Of a stretch of 22,797 nt of DNA, positions 1 through 9,800 are shown piece after piece. Location of the stretch: NCBI GenBank assembly GCA_031278595.1, contig JAITKE010000082.1, forward strand, positions 1 through 22,797, written 5' to 3'. A program made the translations under genes and the position numbers. Every line of letters begins with the position of its first letter. Positions within the stretch are counted from its first letter, which is position 1. This DNA comes from Puniceicoccales bacterium (GTDB lineage Bacteria > Verrucomicrobiota > Verrucomicrobiia > Opitutales > JAIRLG01). The notes beneath the pieces were generated by a model. That model ran no database searches. It was given only the letters and a program-made list of their open reading frames with translations, and had not been told where the DNA came from.

Positions 1-373
1 TCGTCCAGCCCCGGGGGCCGCCGCCTTTGGACCCCACCGGCTTCCGGCCCGCTCCGGGGGCCGCCGCGGAGTGGGGCGTGGCGTTCCGCCTCGCCCCTCC
101 CCGCCAAAGGCGGCGGCCCCCAGATCCAAACCCATCCACAAAATTCCCTCCGATGCTTCAAAATTCCTCCCAACGCTTTTCCTCAATTTCCACCCACTCA
201 TAACCAGGCGCTCAGGTTCAAGCTCCGGGCGCCTAGGCTCAAGTTTCAAGCGCCCCGATTTGGTTCCTGAGGAGGGCCAAGGGGAATTTTTCCAGGGTCT
301 CCGGGCCCCCTCCCCACTTTCTGCCTTGATTTTTCTCCTCGGGCATTGTAGAGTTTCCCCTCAGCGCGAAGGC
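1..373. other. Region without a convincing gene
   Basis: Apart from the inverted repeat at 13-121, this stretch shows only an imperfect tandem duplication around 206-255, in which variants of GCGCTCAGGTTCAAG occur twice. An open frame from an ATG at 71 runs into the downstream oxidoreductase gene. Its first 100 codons read as low-complexity Pro/Arg/Ser-rich sequence overlapping the repeat, with no resemblance to a protein domain, so I treat it as non-coding leader. No tRNA or recognisable promoter was found. Confidence 0.5.
13..121. repeat. Nested GC-rich inverted repeat element (copy 1)
   Basis: Two perfectly complementary 18-base arms (13-30 and 104-121) enclose about 73 bases. The interior holds further complementary blocks: ACCCCAC at 31-37 faces GTGGGGC near 71-77, and the arm sequence CCGGGGGCCGCCGC recurs at 54-67. 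The architecture (outer arm beginning GGGG and ending TTTGG, structured GC-rich centre) matches the element at 19553-19677. It may be an intergenic mobile repeat of the MITE/REP kind, or a strong transcript structure. No transposase is visible near it. Confidence 0.7.
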
Positions 374-1795
374 GTGGACAAGAACTATCATTCCGTCATC
401 ATCGGCGCGGGCATGTCCGGCCTGGCTGCTGGCATCCGGCTGGCCCAGTACGGCAAGCGCGTCCTGATCCTCGAAAAACACCACCTCGTGGGCGGGCTGA
501 ACAGCTTCTACAGCCGCCTCGGCCGCAAGTTCGACGTCGGTCTCCACGCGGTCACCAACTTCGTCCGCCAGGGGATCAAACAGTCCCCGCTCAACCGGCT
601 CCTGCGCCAGCTCCGCCTCACCCGCGAGCTCTTCGACCTCTGCGAACAGAACAGTTCCCGCATCCTGGTCGGCGGCCAGGCCCTCTGCTTCACCAATGAT
701 TTTTCCCACTTCGAGCAGCAGGTGGCGGAGCAATTTCCCCGACGCATCGATGCCTTTCGCCAATTGGTCACCCGCATCCGCCATGTGGAATCCCATCCGC
801 TGGAACCCTTCGTCTCGGCCAGAAAAATCCTCCAGGAGCAGCTGCAATGCCCGCGCCTGGAGGACATTCTACTGCTGCCGATCCTCTTCTACGGCGGCTC
901 CCGGGAGGACGATATCGACTGGACCAGCTTTTCCATCCTCTTCTGCTCGATCTTCCTGGAGGGCCTCGCTCGGCCCTTCGAAGGCGTCCGGCGCATCCTG
1001 CGCCTCCTGACCCAGCGCTTCCGGGAACTGGGCGGGGAACGGCGGATGCGCTGCGCCGTCGAGCGCATCGACATTCGGGAGCAAAAGGTCCGCGGCCTCG
1101 TGCTGCAGGACGGCTCTTACCTGAAGGCCGAGCACATCCTTTCCAGCATCGGCTACGTCGAGACCATGCGGCTCTGCGGCCGCGGAGACCAGGCCCGGGC
1201 CTCCGCCGGAAAGCTCGCCTTCTGCGAGTCCATCGCCGTTCTGAAGGAGGAGCCCCGTGAGCTCGGCTGGGACGACACCATCGTCTTCTTCGAGGAGCAG
1301 GAGCGCTTCCACTACCGCCAGCCCCCGGGTCTGGTCGGGCCCTCTTCCGGCCTCCTCTGCCTGCCCAACAACTACCGCTACGGCCTCGACCGCCGCCTGC
1401 CGGAGGGCATTCTGCGCATTACCCAGCTGGCCAATGCGGACCGCTGGAAGGCAATCCTGGCCGACGAAGGCCCCGAGGCCTATGCCCGAGCCAAGCGGGA
1501 GCAGGCCCATGCCCTGTTCGAAAAAGCAAAAAAAATCCTCCACTTCCTCCATCCCTCCGCCGAGGCCAAAACTCCTCAGCTGCTGGACCTCGATGCCTTT
1601 ACCCCCTACACCTTCGAGCGCTTCACCGGACACATCAACGGCGCGATCTACGGCACGCCGCATAAGGTCTTCAGCGGCCAGCTGCCCTTCGTCGAGGGCC
1701 TCCAGCTCTGCGGCACCGACCAGGGCTATCTGGGCATCATCGGTTCCATGCTGAGCGGCATCTCCATCGCCAACCGGCACCTCCGCCAGGGCTGA
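374..1795 (+). CDS. CrtI/phytoene-desaturase-like FAD-dependent oxidoreductase
   Basis: This is a 473-residue flavoprotein of the NAD(P)/FAD amine-oxidase/CrtI superfamily. A dinucleotide-binding GAGMSG sits at residues 11-16, followed by the acidic end of beta-2 (LILEK, about 31-35) and the GG of the FAD motif (40-41). The C-terminus has the family's second FAD-contact region, GTDQGYLGIIGSMLSG, then a helix ending SIANRHL. Members oxidise or isomerise polyunsaturated carotenoid-like or retinoid-like substrates; the actual substrate cannot be told from sequence. The start is the GTG at 374, seven codons before the Rossmann strand. The in-frame ATG at 71 would add about 100 residues of low-complexity sequence running through an inverted repeat. 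No clear Shine-Dalgarno precedes the GTG. It is the only + strand gene and converges on the giant gene ending at 1889. No carotenoid biosynthesis genes lie beside it, so a pigment role is unproven. Confidence 0.85.
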   Translation: MDKNYHSVIIGAGMSGLAAGIRLAQYGKRVLILEKHHLVGGLNSFYSRLGRKFDVGLHAVTNFVRQGIKQSPLNRLLRQLRLTRELFDLCEQNSSRILVGGQALCFTNDFSHFEQQVAEQFPRRIDAFRQLVTRIRHVESHPLEPFVSARKILQEQLQCPRLEDILLLPILFYGGSREDDIDWTSFSILFCSIFLEGLARPFEGVRRILRLLTQRFRELGGERRMRCAVERIDIREQKVRGLVLQDGSYLKAEHILSSIGYVETMRLCGRGDQARASAGKLAFCESIAVLKEEPRELGWDDTIVFFEEQERFHYRQPPGLVGPSSGLLCLPNNYRYGLDRRLPEGILRITQLANADRWKAILADEGPEAYARAKREQAHALFEKAKKILHFLHPSAEAKTPQLLDLDAFTPYTFERFTGHINGAIYGTPHKVFSGQLPFVEGLQLCGTDQGYLGIIGSMLSGISIANRHLRQG

Positions 1796-1888
1796 GGATC
1801 AAAAATTTTCCACGCTTTCCGCCTCCGAGAGAAATCCAGTTCCCTTAGAAAACGTCGACGGCATCATCTTTATCTTCAAACACAGTCT

Positions 1889-4800
1889 TCAGGATTCTTG
1901 CTTTCTGCCTTGGAAAGCAGCCTGTGCTGCTGCCAGTTCTTGCTCTAGTTTCTTCACGCACCGCTCGGCCTCATCCCGTTTCTTCAGAAATTCTGCACGT
2001 CGCATTGGATCAGGCAATCCCTTGTTCCATATATACGCCCGGCGAGTTTCCCAACAATCCGTCGATAGTATAATAACATCAGGGTCACTACGCCTTTGAT
2101 CAGAACACCAATATTTTAGAAGGACATTCGCCTCATGAGCCGACTCAGGAAAATTTCTTCCATGAAGACGCGGATTATTATGCCACTCAAACCAGGCCAT
2201 ATATAGCCATAAATTCCCTTGGGCGATCTGATACGCATGATTAGCCTGCTCAAGTTTGTCCTGAAGAGGCGCCTGTATCGCTTCTGCGGCTTTCCGCGCA
2301 GCATCGTTCTCCTCCAATAGACGCACTAGCTTTAGGCCGTCCGACTGCTGCTGGCCACCCAGGTAGCAGGTCTCATAGAGCAACCGCTGCCGTTCGTCGG
2401 CATGGGTGAGCAATCCATTCGCATTCCACGGGCCGACATAGGCCTCCGGCTCCTTCGGCTGGACAGGACTTCCCTTGTTTCTTGAATGCCAGGGCGCCCT
2501 GAAATGATCGCCTTCAAAAGCTCTCTTCTCTGTTTTGGCCTGTTCCCATTTCGATTTCGCCTTCCACATATCCCACCAGAGCGTTGCGTCGGCCTTTGTT
2601 GTTTCCCCCAAACGTCTCCACGCATCTTCCACGTCAGTGGCGTCCCAAACCGCCTGCCATATATCCCGGTTATCCCATTTCCAGGAATGACCTTCCCCCT
2701 TTATCGTGCGTATTTTCGCCGTCGCCAAAATCGTCTGCAGGTCATCATACAGCTTTCTAAGGGCATTCTGTGCGGCCGTCAACTCGGCCGGAACCTCGCC
2801 CACGCGACCTGGCCACAGTTGTTCAACTCTAGCTTTCACCCCTTCTGGCGTATTTGGGATCACCCAAAGTTCTGCCCAATTTCGCCCTCGGGTCAGCTCC
2901 TCTTCTTCTAGGCGTTTATGCTCGCTCTTTAGCTTTTCCGAATCTTCTCTCTCATCGACATCGATGCGCTCGCCGTAGAGGTTGAAGTGCTTGTAGAAGC
3001 TACCGGCCGGCGGCGCGGGCCGATCGTGATTCAGGTCGAAATTCGGCACAGGAGGGATGTATTGGTATCCCGCGAGATCCGCGCCGTCACGGACATAGCC
3101 CAGGTCGAGCGCCAGCATCTTACAGGCTTCCACGGAGGGGAAGAAGTACACGTTCAGCCCCTGCATTCCTATTTTCCAAAACCAGAGATGGGCATTGAGG
3201 GCGGCAACCCGTTCGGCTATTCTCACATCTCCGCCAATGGAATTAACAGCCATGTAAGCGATCGAGCGGAAGCTGGGAACGACCGCGCGGGGATCGGCTG
3301 GATTGAAGCCCCAACGCGTTTCCTGATCCTCCTTCACCTCCGCATCGGGAAAAGCAGCGATGAAGCTGAGATATTCGTTGCGGATATCGGGGCGGGACAA
3401 CAAAAGCCTCAGAATGTCGTCGAAGGCCTCAGACTCCTGGGCACTCAGGGTATGATTTTCCGCATCGGATCCCGCCACTCGCTTGTGAAAGAGCGGACGC
3501 GCCGCGCGGTAGAGCACCTCCACCGGCGAGAAGGGAGTGATGTAGGTGAACTCGAATTCGCCATTGGGGGTCTTGCTCGTGTTTTTCTTATTACCGGCGC
3601 TGAGAAAAAGGGTTCCGTACTCTGCTCCATCATTATCTTCTGCCAAATGAAACCGTCCCGTTTTAAACGGCTCCAGGCAATCGGAGACTGCCTCGCGGCC
3701 TCTAGGAAAAGAACTGCCAGGAGTATCCACTTTCGGTAGCGCGAAGATGGGATTAACTTTCCAATAAAGAAAAGGAGGACCATAGGTTCGCTCTTCCTTG
3801 AGAATCGGCGCAGTGTGGATATGACTATCAAAAAGCCTCAACCAGCATTCGTGATAGGAACGCAATGCTAGTTCCATCCAGAAAAACACGGGAGGAAATT
3901 CCGAGGGTAGAGCTGGCCGAATAATGCTCGGCAATGCCGCGACCATAGCATCTTTAACTCCGTGCAAGCACCGTTCCATCTCGATGGAATTATCCATAAC
4001 TTGCTGGACAAAGAAGGCCCACTCGGCTCCGGATAGAAAGCTCCTAAAATCTTTTTTGCCTGTGGCCCGCTGAATGGGATCGAAAATCTGTTCATATTTC
4101 GTTCGCTTCCCTCCGTCTTCAGGGTTTGAGAGAGCCGCTTCATGACACGACCTGACTTGGTCCAAATAGGCCCCCAAAGCGTGCATCAATTGTAGACTTT
4201 TATTGAGCCGGACTTCGACGCCTCCGGAGTCTGCGAGTTTATCCATAATACTTGCAAAAACAAAGTCTTCGCCTTTCCGATCTCCTGAAGAAGCATTCGG
4301 CAAAGGATGGAGACCATAGCGCTCATAATTAGGGCCACGACAATCACGAGAATTATCTATCTGACGACGGATTTTCTCAGCCGTGTCGTAGCCCGTGCAA
4401 CTCAACAGCCCCGGAGAAGGCCATTTCGTGAGCCAATGTTCCTTTTCCCATTTTATGAAATCATCCATCGTGGCCTCAGACGGAGCGTAGTATGGCCTCA
4501 ATACATCTTGCCAAGAGGGAATCGGAATTGTTTTCCAGAGACAATAGGGATAGAGCACATGCGCGCTGGTGTCCTTAGCAAATAGGCGCTCAGCAGCACC
4601 AATCGCAGTCTTTTGATCATTATGTATCGCCGCTCTATCCTGGTAGCCATAGGCCTCTTGGTAGGCAGTCCAAAGGTCCGGACAGGCGTCTTTGACCTGA
4701 AAAACCTGCGCTTTCTGCGGATCGAAGGTTTCGCTCTTCCATTTATCCAGGCCACTCTGCATTTGCTCCAAACAGGCCAGCACCAGGACATCATCCACCT

Positions 4801-6658
4801 CTTCCCCGAAATGACTCCTTAAAATAGCTTCCAGACTGGAATCCCTGAAAAATTCCGTAACAAAGCGCTGTCCGCTTTCCTTGATTCCCGCCAAGAAGGT
4901 ATGGGCCAAATAAGGACTCATCGAGAGGAAGAGGTTCAGCACCCGGTGGAGATATATCGGAGATTTGCCGTATTCTCTAGACAACTCGGCGTAGGCCTCG
5001 TACAGCGCGCGGGCATCGGCAGGGCCGAGGTGCTCCACTCCATTGCACAGCAGCGCGATGCAGAAGGCATTACCATAGTCCATCACCCACAATGGTTCAG
5101 AGTTTATGGAATCTACGTGCAGATAGGAGGTTAAGGCCTGGGCCACCGACTCTGGGGTAAATTCCACCACCAGCACGGACGAAATCACCGCCGGAGGTGG
5201 ATTTGAAACTTCCCCCGACGCGGGCGTAGACTCATCCGCCGACACCGCTGCGGGCGGACTCGGATTTTCCTTTGGCTCGGAATCAGCAGCCAACGCCAGC
5301 ACGGGAGGGATTGAAACTCCCCTCGATACGGGCTCGGGCTCAGCCGCCGGCCCGACGCTTTCGGCGCCAGATCCGAGGACCAGGACGTGGCAGACGGGCT
5401 CGACCCCCGGGACGAAGACGATCAAACGGGCCTGGCCGTCGGACGGGGGGAGCAGATTCACCTTCGGGCCATTCGGGCCGGAGTGCTTGAGCAGCCAACC
5501 GTTGGGCAGCGAGCGAAGCCGAAGTCCGTGGGGCTCATCGTCGCACTCCTCCGCTGCGAAACGCGTGCCGAGGGCCTTCACCGCGCATACCGGCGCCTCG
5601 TCGACGACGGGCCGAAGATCGAGGCAAATCCGATTTTCGGAAGACGCACTCAGCGCCAGGTTCCGCAGATGCAGCGCCGTGGCCAAGGTTTTTCGCCCCG
5701 TCGTGTCCGGTGACAAAACTCCCAGCTGTGCCAGAAGCGAAGCACAGGGCTCGTCCGCCCGGGACAAGAATGCCGAAGCAGAGTTTCCATCCGCATTGTC
5801 CGGCAAAATTTCTCCCCGCGGAAGCACCGTTGCTCCGGCCGGCGGCCGCACCGATTCCGGCTGAACAGATTGCGACTGAACAACCGTGCGGGCAGTCGAG
5901 CCGGTTCCTTCCGTCCGAATTTCTTCACTTCCCTCGGCCCGAAGCTCCGGTCGCGCGGCCGTTCCGGCGACCCTCTTAAATTTGACCACATGCCACACCG
6001 GCTCCTCGCCCGGAAGGAATACCAGCAGCTGGATTTCCCGCTGCCGAGGGGCTTCGGCCGTTTCCTCGTCATCGGGATCGGCTCCAGGATTCTCATCTGT
6101 ACGCGCCACCGGCGGAAGCGACGGCAGGATCAACTCGACGCCTGAGCCCAGGTGCTTGATCACCCCCTGCGGCAGCGAGCGAACCCGCGGGCCATGAGCA
6201 CCCGCCAAATCGTCGCACTCTCGGGACGACAGCTGCGCGTCGCCGAAGACCAAGACCGCGCAGCGCCGCTGCTCATCGCCCGACAGGCCCAAAATTTCCC
6301 CGATGGCGGGCAGGGCCAACGTCTCCTCTACGGCCAAATTTCCATTCGAAGGGTACTCGGACTCGTGCAATTGAAATCCCGCCTCCAATGTCTTTTCTCC
6401 GGCCGTGTTTTTCGACAGGAGGCCTACGCGCTCCAGAAAGGAAAGGCAGGGCGGCTTCTGTTGAAGGAATCTGTATATCGCCCTTTCATTTTGCCCGTGA
6501 TCCAACGGTTTTACCGTCGTCCCCTTCGGCACTGCGGCGAGCCGGACCGCTCCCAGCTCGGAACTTCCCATCGCCGCCAGAGCCAGAGCCGAGCACAGGA
6601 GCCCAAGGCTGCGCCCCCTTTCGCAGAAATTGTAGCTATTTTTCGCCTTCACTGTCAT
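1889..6658 (-). CDS. Giant secreted protein with two RSLP modules (paralogue B), unknown function
   Basis: This 1589-residue protein belongs to no family I recognise. The N-terminus (residues 1-37) has basic residues, a hydrophobic core LGLLCSALALAAMG and a plausible cleavage site at LGA|V, which suggests Sec export. Two modules follow, at about 69-230 and 303-428. Each opens with a Cys-containing helix-like segment ending (V/L)G(L/V)LS, has a central CAV strand, the core CDD...G(P/L)R(V/L)RSLPxG (148-165 and 372-387), and closes with VF(L/V)PGxEPVxHV. A Pro/Ser/Glu-rich linker (about 430-495) leads to an aromatic-rich, mostly helical-looking body (about 496-1440) that is paralogous to the upstream giant gene. 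Shared signatures include TYGPPFL..KVNPI (about 958-971) and YITPFSP (1039-1045). The last 35 residues look like a coiled coil. The gene lies 153 bases downstream of its paralogue on the same strand. DNA for the two modules (about 5370-6450) is much richer in GC than the body. No catalytic motif was recognised. Coding status is secure from length and paralogy; function is unknown. Confidence 0.9.
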   Translation of the reverse strand: MTVKAKNSYNFCERGRSLGLLCSALALAAMGSSELGAVRLAAVPKGTTVKPLDHGQNERAIYRFLQQKPPCLSFLERVGLLSKNTAGEKTLEAGFQLHESEYPSNGNLAVEETLALPAIGEILGLSGDEQRRCAVLVFGDAQLSSRECDDLAGAHGPRVRSLPQGVIKHLGSGVELILPSLPPVARTDENPGADPDDEETAEAPRQREIQLLVFLPGEEPVWHVVKFKRVAGTAARPELRAEGSEEIRTEGTGSTARTVVQSQSVQPESVRPPAGATVLPRGEILPDNADGNSASAFLSRADEPCASLLAQLGVLSPDTTGRKTLATALHLRNLALSASSENRICLDLRPVVDEAPVCAVKALGTRFAAEECDDEPHGLRLRSLPNGWLLKHSGPNGPKVNLLPPSDGQARLIVFVPGVEPVCHVLVLGSGAESVGPAAEPEPVSRGVSIPPVLALAADSEPKENPSPPAAVSADESTPASGEVSNPPPAVISSVLVVEFTPESVAQALTSYLHVDSINSEPLWVMDYGNAFCIALLCNGVEHLGPADARALYEAYAELSREYGKSPIYLHRVLNLFLSMSPYLAHTFLAGIKESGQRFVTEFFRDSSLEAILRSHFGEEVDDVLVLACLEQMQSGLDKWKSETFDPQKAQVFQVKDACPDLWTAYQEAYGYQDRAAIHNDQKTAIGAAERLFAKDTSAHVLYPYCLWKTIPIPSWQDVLRPYYAPSEATMDDFIKWEKEHWLTKWPSPGLLSCTGYDTAEKIRRQIDNSRDCRGPNYERYGLHPLPNASSGDRKGEDFVFASIMDKLADSGGVEVRLNKSLQLMHALGAYLDQVRSCHEAALSNPEDGGKRTKYEQIFDPIQRATGKKDFRSFLSGAEWAFFVQQVMDNSIEMERCLHGVKDAMVAALPSIIRPALPSEFPPVFFWMELALRSYHECWLRLFDSHIHTAPILKEERTYGPPFLYWKVNPIFALPKVDTPGSSFPRGREAVSDCLEPFKTGRFHLAEDNDGAEYGTLFLSAGNKKNTSKTPNGEFEFTYITPFSPVEVLYRAARPLFHKRVAGSDAENHTLSAQESEAFDDILRLLLSRPDIRNEYLSFIAAFPDAEVKEDQETRWGFNPADPRAVVPSFRSIAYMAVNSIGGDVRIAERVAALNAHLWFWKIGMQGLNVYFFPSVEACKMLALDLGYVRDGADLAGYQYIPPVPNFDLNHDRPAPPAGSFYKHFNLYGERIDVDEREDSEKLKSEHKRLEEEELTRGRNWAELWVIPNTPEGVKARVEQLWPGRVGEVPAELTAAQNALRKLYDDLQTILATAKIRTIKGEGHSWKWDNRDIWQAVWDATDVEDAWRRLGETTKADATLWWDMWKAKSKWEQAKTEKRAFEGDHFRAPWHSRNKGSPVQPKEPEAYVGPWNANGLLTHADERQRLLYETCYLGGQQQSDGLKLVRLLEENDAARKAAEAIQAPLQDKLEQANHAYQIAQGNLWLYMAWFEWHNNPRLHGRNFPESAHEANVLLKYWCSDQRRSDPDVIILSTDCWETRRAYIWNKGLPDPMRRAEFLKKRDEAERCVKKLEQELAAAQAAFQGRKQES
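6165..6193 (-). repeat. 29-nt exact repeat, copy in giant gene B
   Basis: These 29 bases are identical to 7293-7321 in the neighbouring giant gene. They encode the GPRVRSLPQG core of the first module of gene B. Identity includes the third codon positions, although the surrounding module sequence has diverged strongly. Confidence 0.85.
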
Positions 6659-6811
6659 CGCTAGCCTGCCAAATCTTCTAGTCGAATCTTAGATTTTTTC
6701 CCATTTACATTAAGCTTTCTGCGTTTGCATCGAACCCTTTGCGCTTTATCCACTAGCTGTCCGGACAGTAGACCCTGTGGAACAGCTTTCCTCAGCGTCC
6801 TTCCGCCGGAT
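6659..6811. other. Spacer between the two giant genes
   Basis: This 153-base spacer is AT-richer than its flanks. It contains a perfect 12-bp palindrome, CTGTCCGGACAG, at 6757-6768, and outer complementary blocks AGCTGT (6755-6760) and ACAGCT (6782-6787). No U-tract follows on the - strand, so it does not look like a classical intrinsic terminator. A short open frame crossing it (6661-6861, - strand) overlaps the end of gene A and shows no protein-like character. Confidence 0.4.
6757..6768. promoter_or_regulatory. 12-bp perfect palindrome between the giant genes
   Basis: The palindrome CTGTCCGGACAG lies about 100 bases upstream of the start of gene B. It could be an operator for a dimeric regulator or part of a hairpin with the outer AGCTGT/ACAGCT blocks. 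The role is inferred only from symmetry and position. Confidence 0.25.
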
Positions 6812-9800
6812 TCACCTCTGATTGAGTCGGGACCTATGCCAAGCACTCGGAGGCGGGTCAAGTTGTCCTACTATATCCCGTCCCCCTATACTCCGTCTCT
6901 TTGCCTCCGAAAAAATCCTCCCTTTATAAATAGTCTCCAACCCATCCCTCGTGTGCCCCTTTTTCTGAATACGACGAACGCAACGATAAAAGTCTAAAGG
7001 ATAAGGAGGTTCTTGGAAATTGCCGTTCTTTATCACCCATTCAACCGCCGCCCATTCTCTCAATATTTCCTCATCCGTCCAGGAAGCAATACTAGTGGTA
7101 TCCAAAACACACTCCCGAGGGAACGCAGACACGCTCAACGAAGAGCCTGGATGAAGGAAGGCGAAATGAAGACAGGGCCGGTCGCGACTATCTCTGGGGG
7201 ACTCGTACACGAACACGCAGACCTCCTTCCAATTCGGCGAGAGATTCAGCTCGACCATTCTCCTTTCTCCGCTCGCTTTTTTCACGATTATTCCCTGCGG
7301 CAGCGAGCGAACCCGCGGGCCCTCCGTCGCCAGATCATCGCACATGCTAGGCGCCAAGGTTCCATCGCCGAAGACGAAGACGACATAAGGAACCCCCTCA
7401 GGAACAGCTCTCTCGTTACGCATCTTCACCAAGTTTTCCCAATCAAAATTGACCCTCCGGGCCTGAGGGTTTTCCAGCAAGAAATCCTTTCGGTGCGCCC
7501 CAAACGCATGGAGCCTCGTGCCCGAAGGGCCATAAATCACACAACCCAGGCGCTCCAAAAACGATCGAAGAGAGGTCGGATCCCGCTTATCGCCAGCAGA
7601 ATCAAATACATCAAGCCTTTGACTTATAACTACATGCCCATCGGAATCCAATAAAAACCCGTGATTATCTACAGGAACCACCCTCAAAGTCGTCACCTCA
7701 CCCAAATCACCTGGGGCTTCTTCCTCAGGTGCCGCCCCTCGATTCCCAGTAGAAACTATTCTCTGACCTCGCACCGGAGAACCCCCACCTGGGCCTCCAT
7801 CAGTCGACACATTCCTTTGACCTCGCGCCGGAGATTCTCGACGACGGCCCTCTAAACGCGCCTTCAACTCCTTGATTCGCCCCTCAAGATGCTCTCGAGA
7901 ACCGTGCGTCGAGACGAATGTCGCAATGAACTCTCGTAACCGCTCAGGCCCCGCAATAATCATGCTACCACCAAGTGCAACATACATACTACCCCCAACA
8001 CCACTTGCCAAACAATACTTCTGGGAAATCTCGCGCTCCTGGGCCCGTGCTGTATTTAATTGCTCTCGTAAGGCATCCATATTCCCATACTTGTCTATAA
8101 ACGCATCACTTATGACCGTCGCCTCCATCCATTCTTCATCAGTAACAAGTTCCGCCCCAGTCTCCCAGTGCACGCCATGAGCAATAGTATTCCACGTCGA
8201 CAAATCCTTAGCCATTTCATTGGCAACTCCACTGCGACTCTCCCACTCGGGTAAATCGGCCTCCATCTGGCGCAAATTTTCCAAATTTTTCTGCAACTCA
8301 CCGAGTTCAGCCCGGAACCTATTCCGATCTTCGCCCTCCATCCCCTGCCCATCGGGGTAAGCCAACCGGTATAGCAGCTTCTGCTGCTCGCCACCGTAGT
8401 CCACCACCTGCTGTCCATCCCAGCAGAAACTAAACTTCTCCGGTTCCGGCAACGCGCGCTTATCACCGGCATTCCTCGGATGCAACGGCGAGCGGTAGTG
8501 CTTTTTCAATTCATCTTCATAGGCTTTCTCCGCGACTTTTTTCTCCTCACTCATCCGTTGATAATCCTCCATCAGCCTCCGCATGACACCCCTATTCGAG
8601 AACCCCACCTGAGCAAGCGCAATCTCCCGCCCTGTAGGAAGAAAATACATCTCCCACACAAAATCATTCCTACCGCGGTCCGCCAACCATCTACGCAGCT
8701 CCTCTATACTTCCGATTTGCGCTATAGCAACAAAGTCCCGATAAAGCTCCCGCAGCTTCGCCTTTCTCGCCTCCCTCGTATCGAGTATATCTATGGAGCG
8801 CAAACCTAACTCGTTAAGCTTGGCACTAACCACTGCATCCTCCTCGGGCACCGCCATCAGTTGATTCAACGCCCTTACCTTTTCCTCCTTAGCAACCTTC
8901 AACCTTTTAAGCTTATCGCCTTCACCCGGAGAATCCAATTCCCAATCCCCTTCGTTGCGCTCCCAGAAATCATTAAAGTGCTTAAAAAACAATGATGTCC
9001 CTGGGTTCCCAGGGACATTTCTCATCCTCGCCAGATTATTAACCAAAGACTCCTCCGGATCCACCGTCCCTCCCGAGCCCGGGTTGCCGTGGAACCGACC
9101 AAACTTCGGTGTCGGCGGCTGGTAGTCATAGGTGGCGAGATCCGTCGGCTGACCGCCGCCATCCTTTTCAAAGGCATAGCCCAACTCCACCGTCAATTTT
9201 TTCCACAACTCGAGAGACGGATACCAAAAGACCTGATTATTCTCGTAGCCCAACTTCCAATAACGGGCATGTTTATTGAACTCGGAGATTCTCCTCGAAA
9301 CACTTTTCGGATCGCCCGTACATACGGCGGCGTAACTCAGCGCAGCGGAATCCTGACCTCCGCTCCGCCCAACCCCATCCCCAACGGGGGCCACGAAGCC
9401 CAAAAACTCGCGGCGCGCCGGCTCCACGGTGAACGCCAAATGCAGGATGTCTTTCATCTGAAGACGCTCGTCGAAAGACAACTTATCCAGCTCCCTCTCG
9501 CCTTCCGTCCGCCCCGGAGCGAGCCGACGGCGGCAGAGCTCGCGCGCATCGTGATAGAAAATTTTAATCGGGCTGAAGGGAGTGATATAACTAAAACGGT
9601 ACTCGTCCTCACTCACCCTACTCGAATGCATTCGATTTCCCCCGCAGTAGAATATCCCATTAGCTTCATCGCTGCTCGCGGGAAACACGCCCGTTTTCAA
9701 AGGAATCAGAAAATCCTCAATCGCCCTCCGGCCCTCCATATGAGCAAAACGATAGACAGGTATCGGCTCATGGGGTTCCCCCAAAATAGGATTCACCTTG

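Noticed and set aside
206..255. Possible CRISPR-like or regulatory tandem repeat
   Set aside because: Only two imperfect copies with no regular spacer are present; this is a minor duplication. No CRISPR array was seen anywhere in the window.
71..373. Upstream ATG start for the FAD oxidoreductase at 71
   Set aside because: It would add about 100 low-complexity residues read through an inverted repeat. The Rossmann motif starts seven residues after the GTG at 374.
1796..1888. Terminator between the convergent oxidoreductase and giant gene B
   Set aside because: The stretch contains an AAAATTTT block but no stem with a following U-tract on either strand.
2987..3739. 250-codon + strand frame opposite giant gene B
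   Set aside because: It is antisense to the conserved YITPFSP/TYGPPFL region. Paralogy supports the - strand reading.
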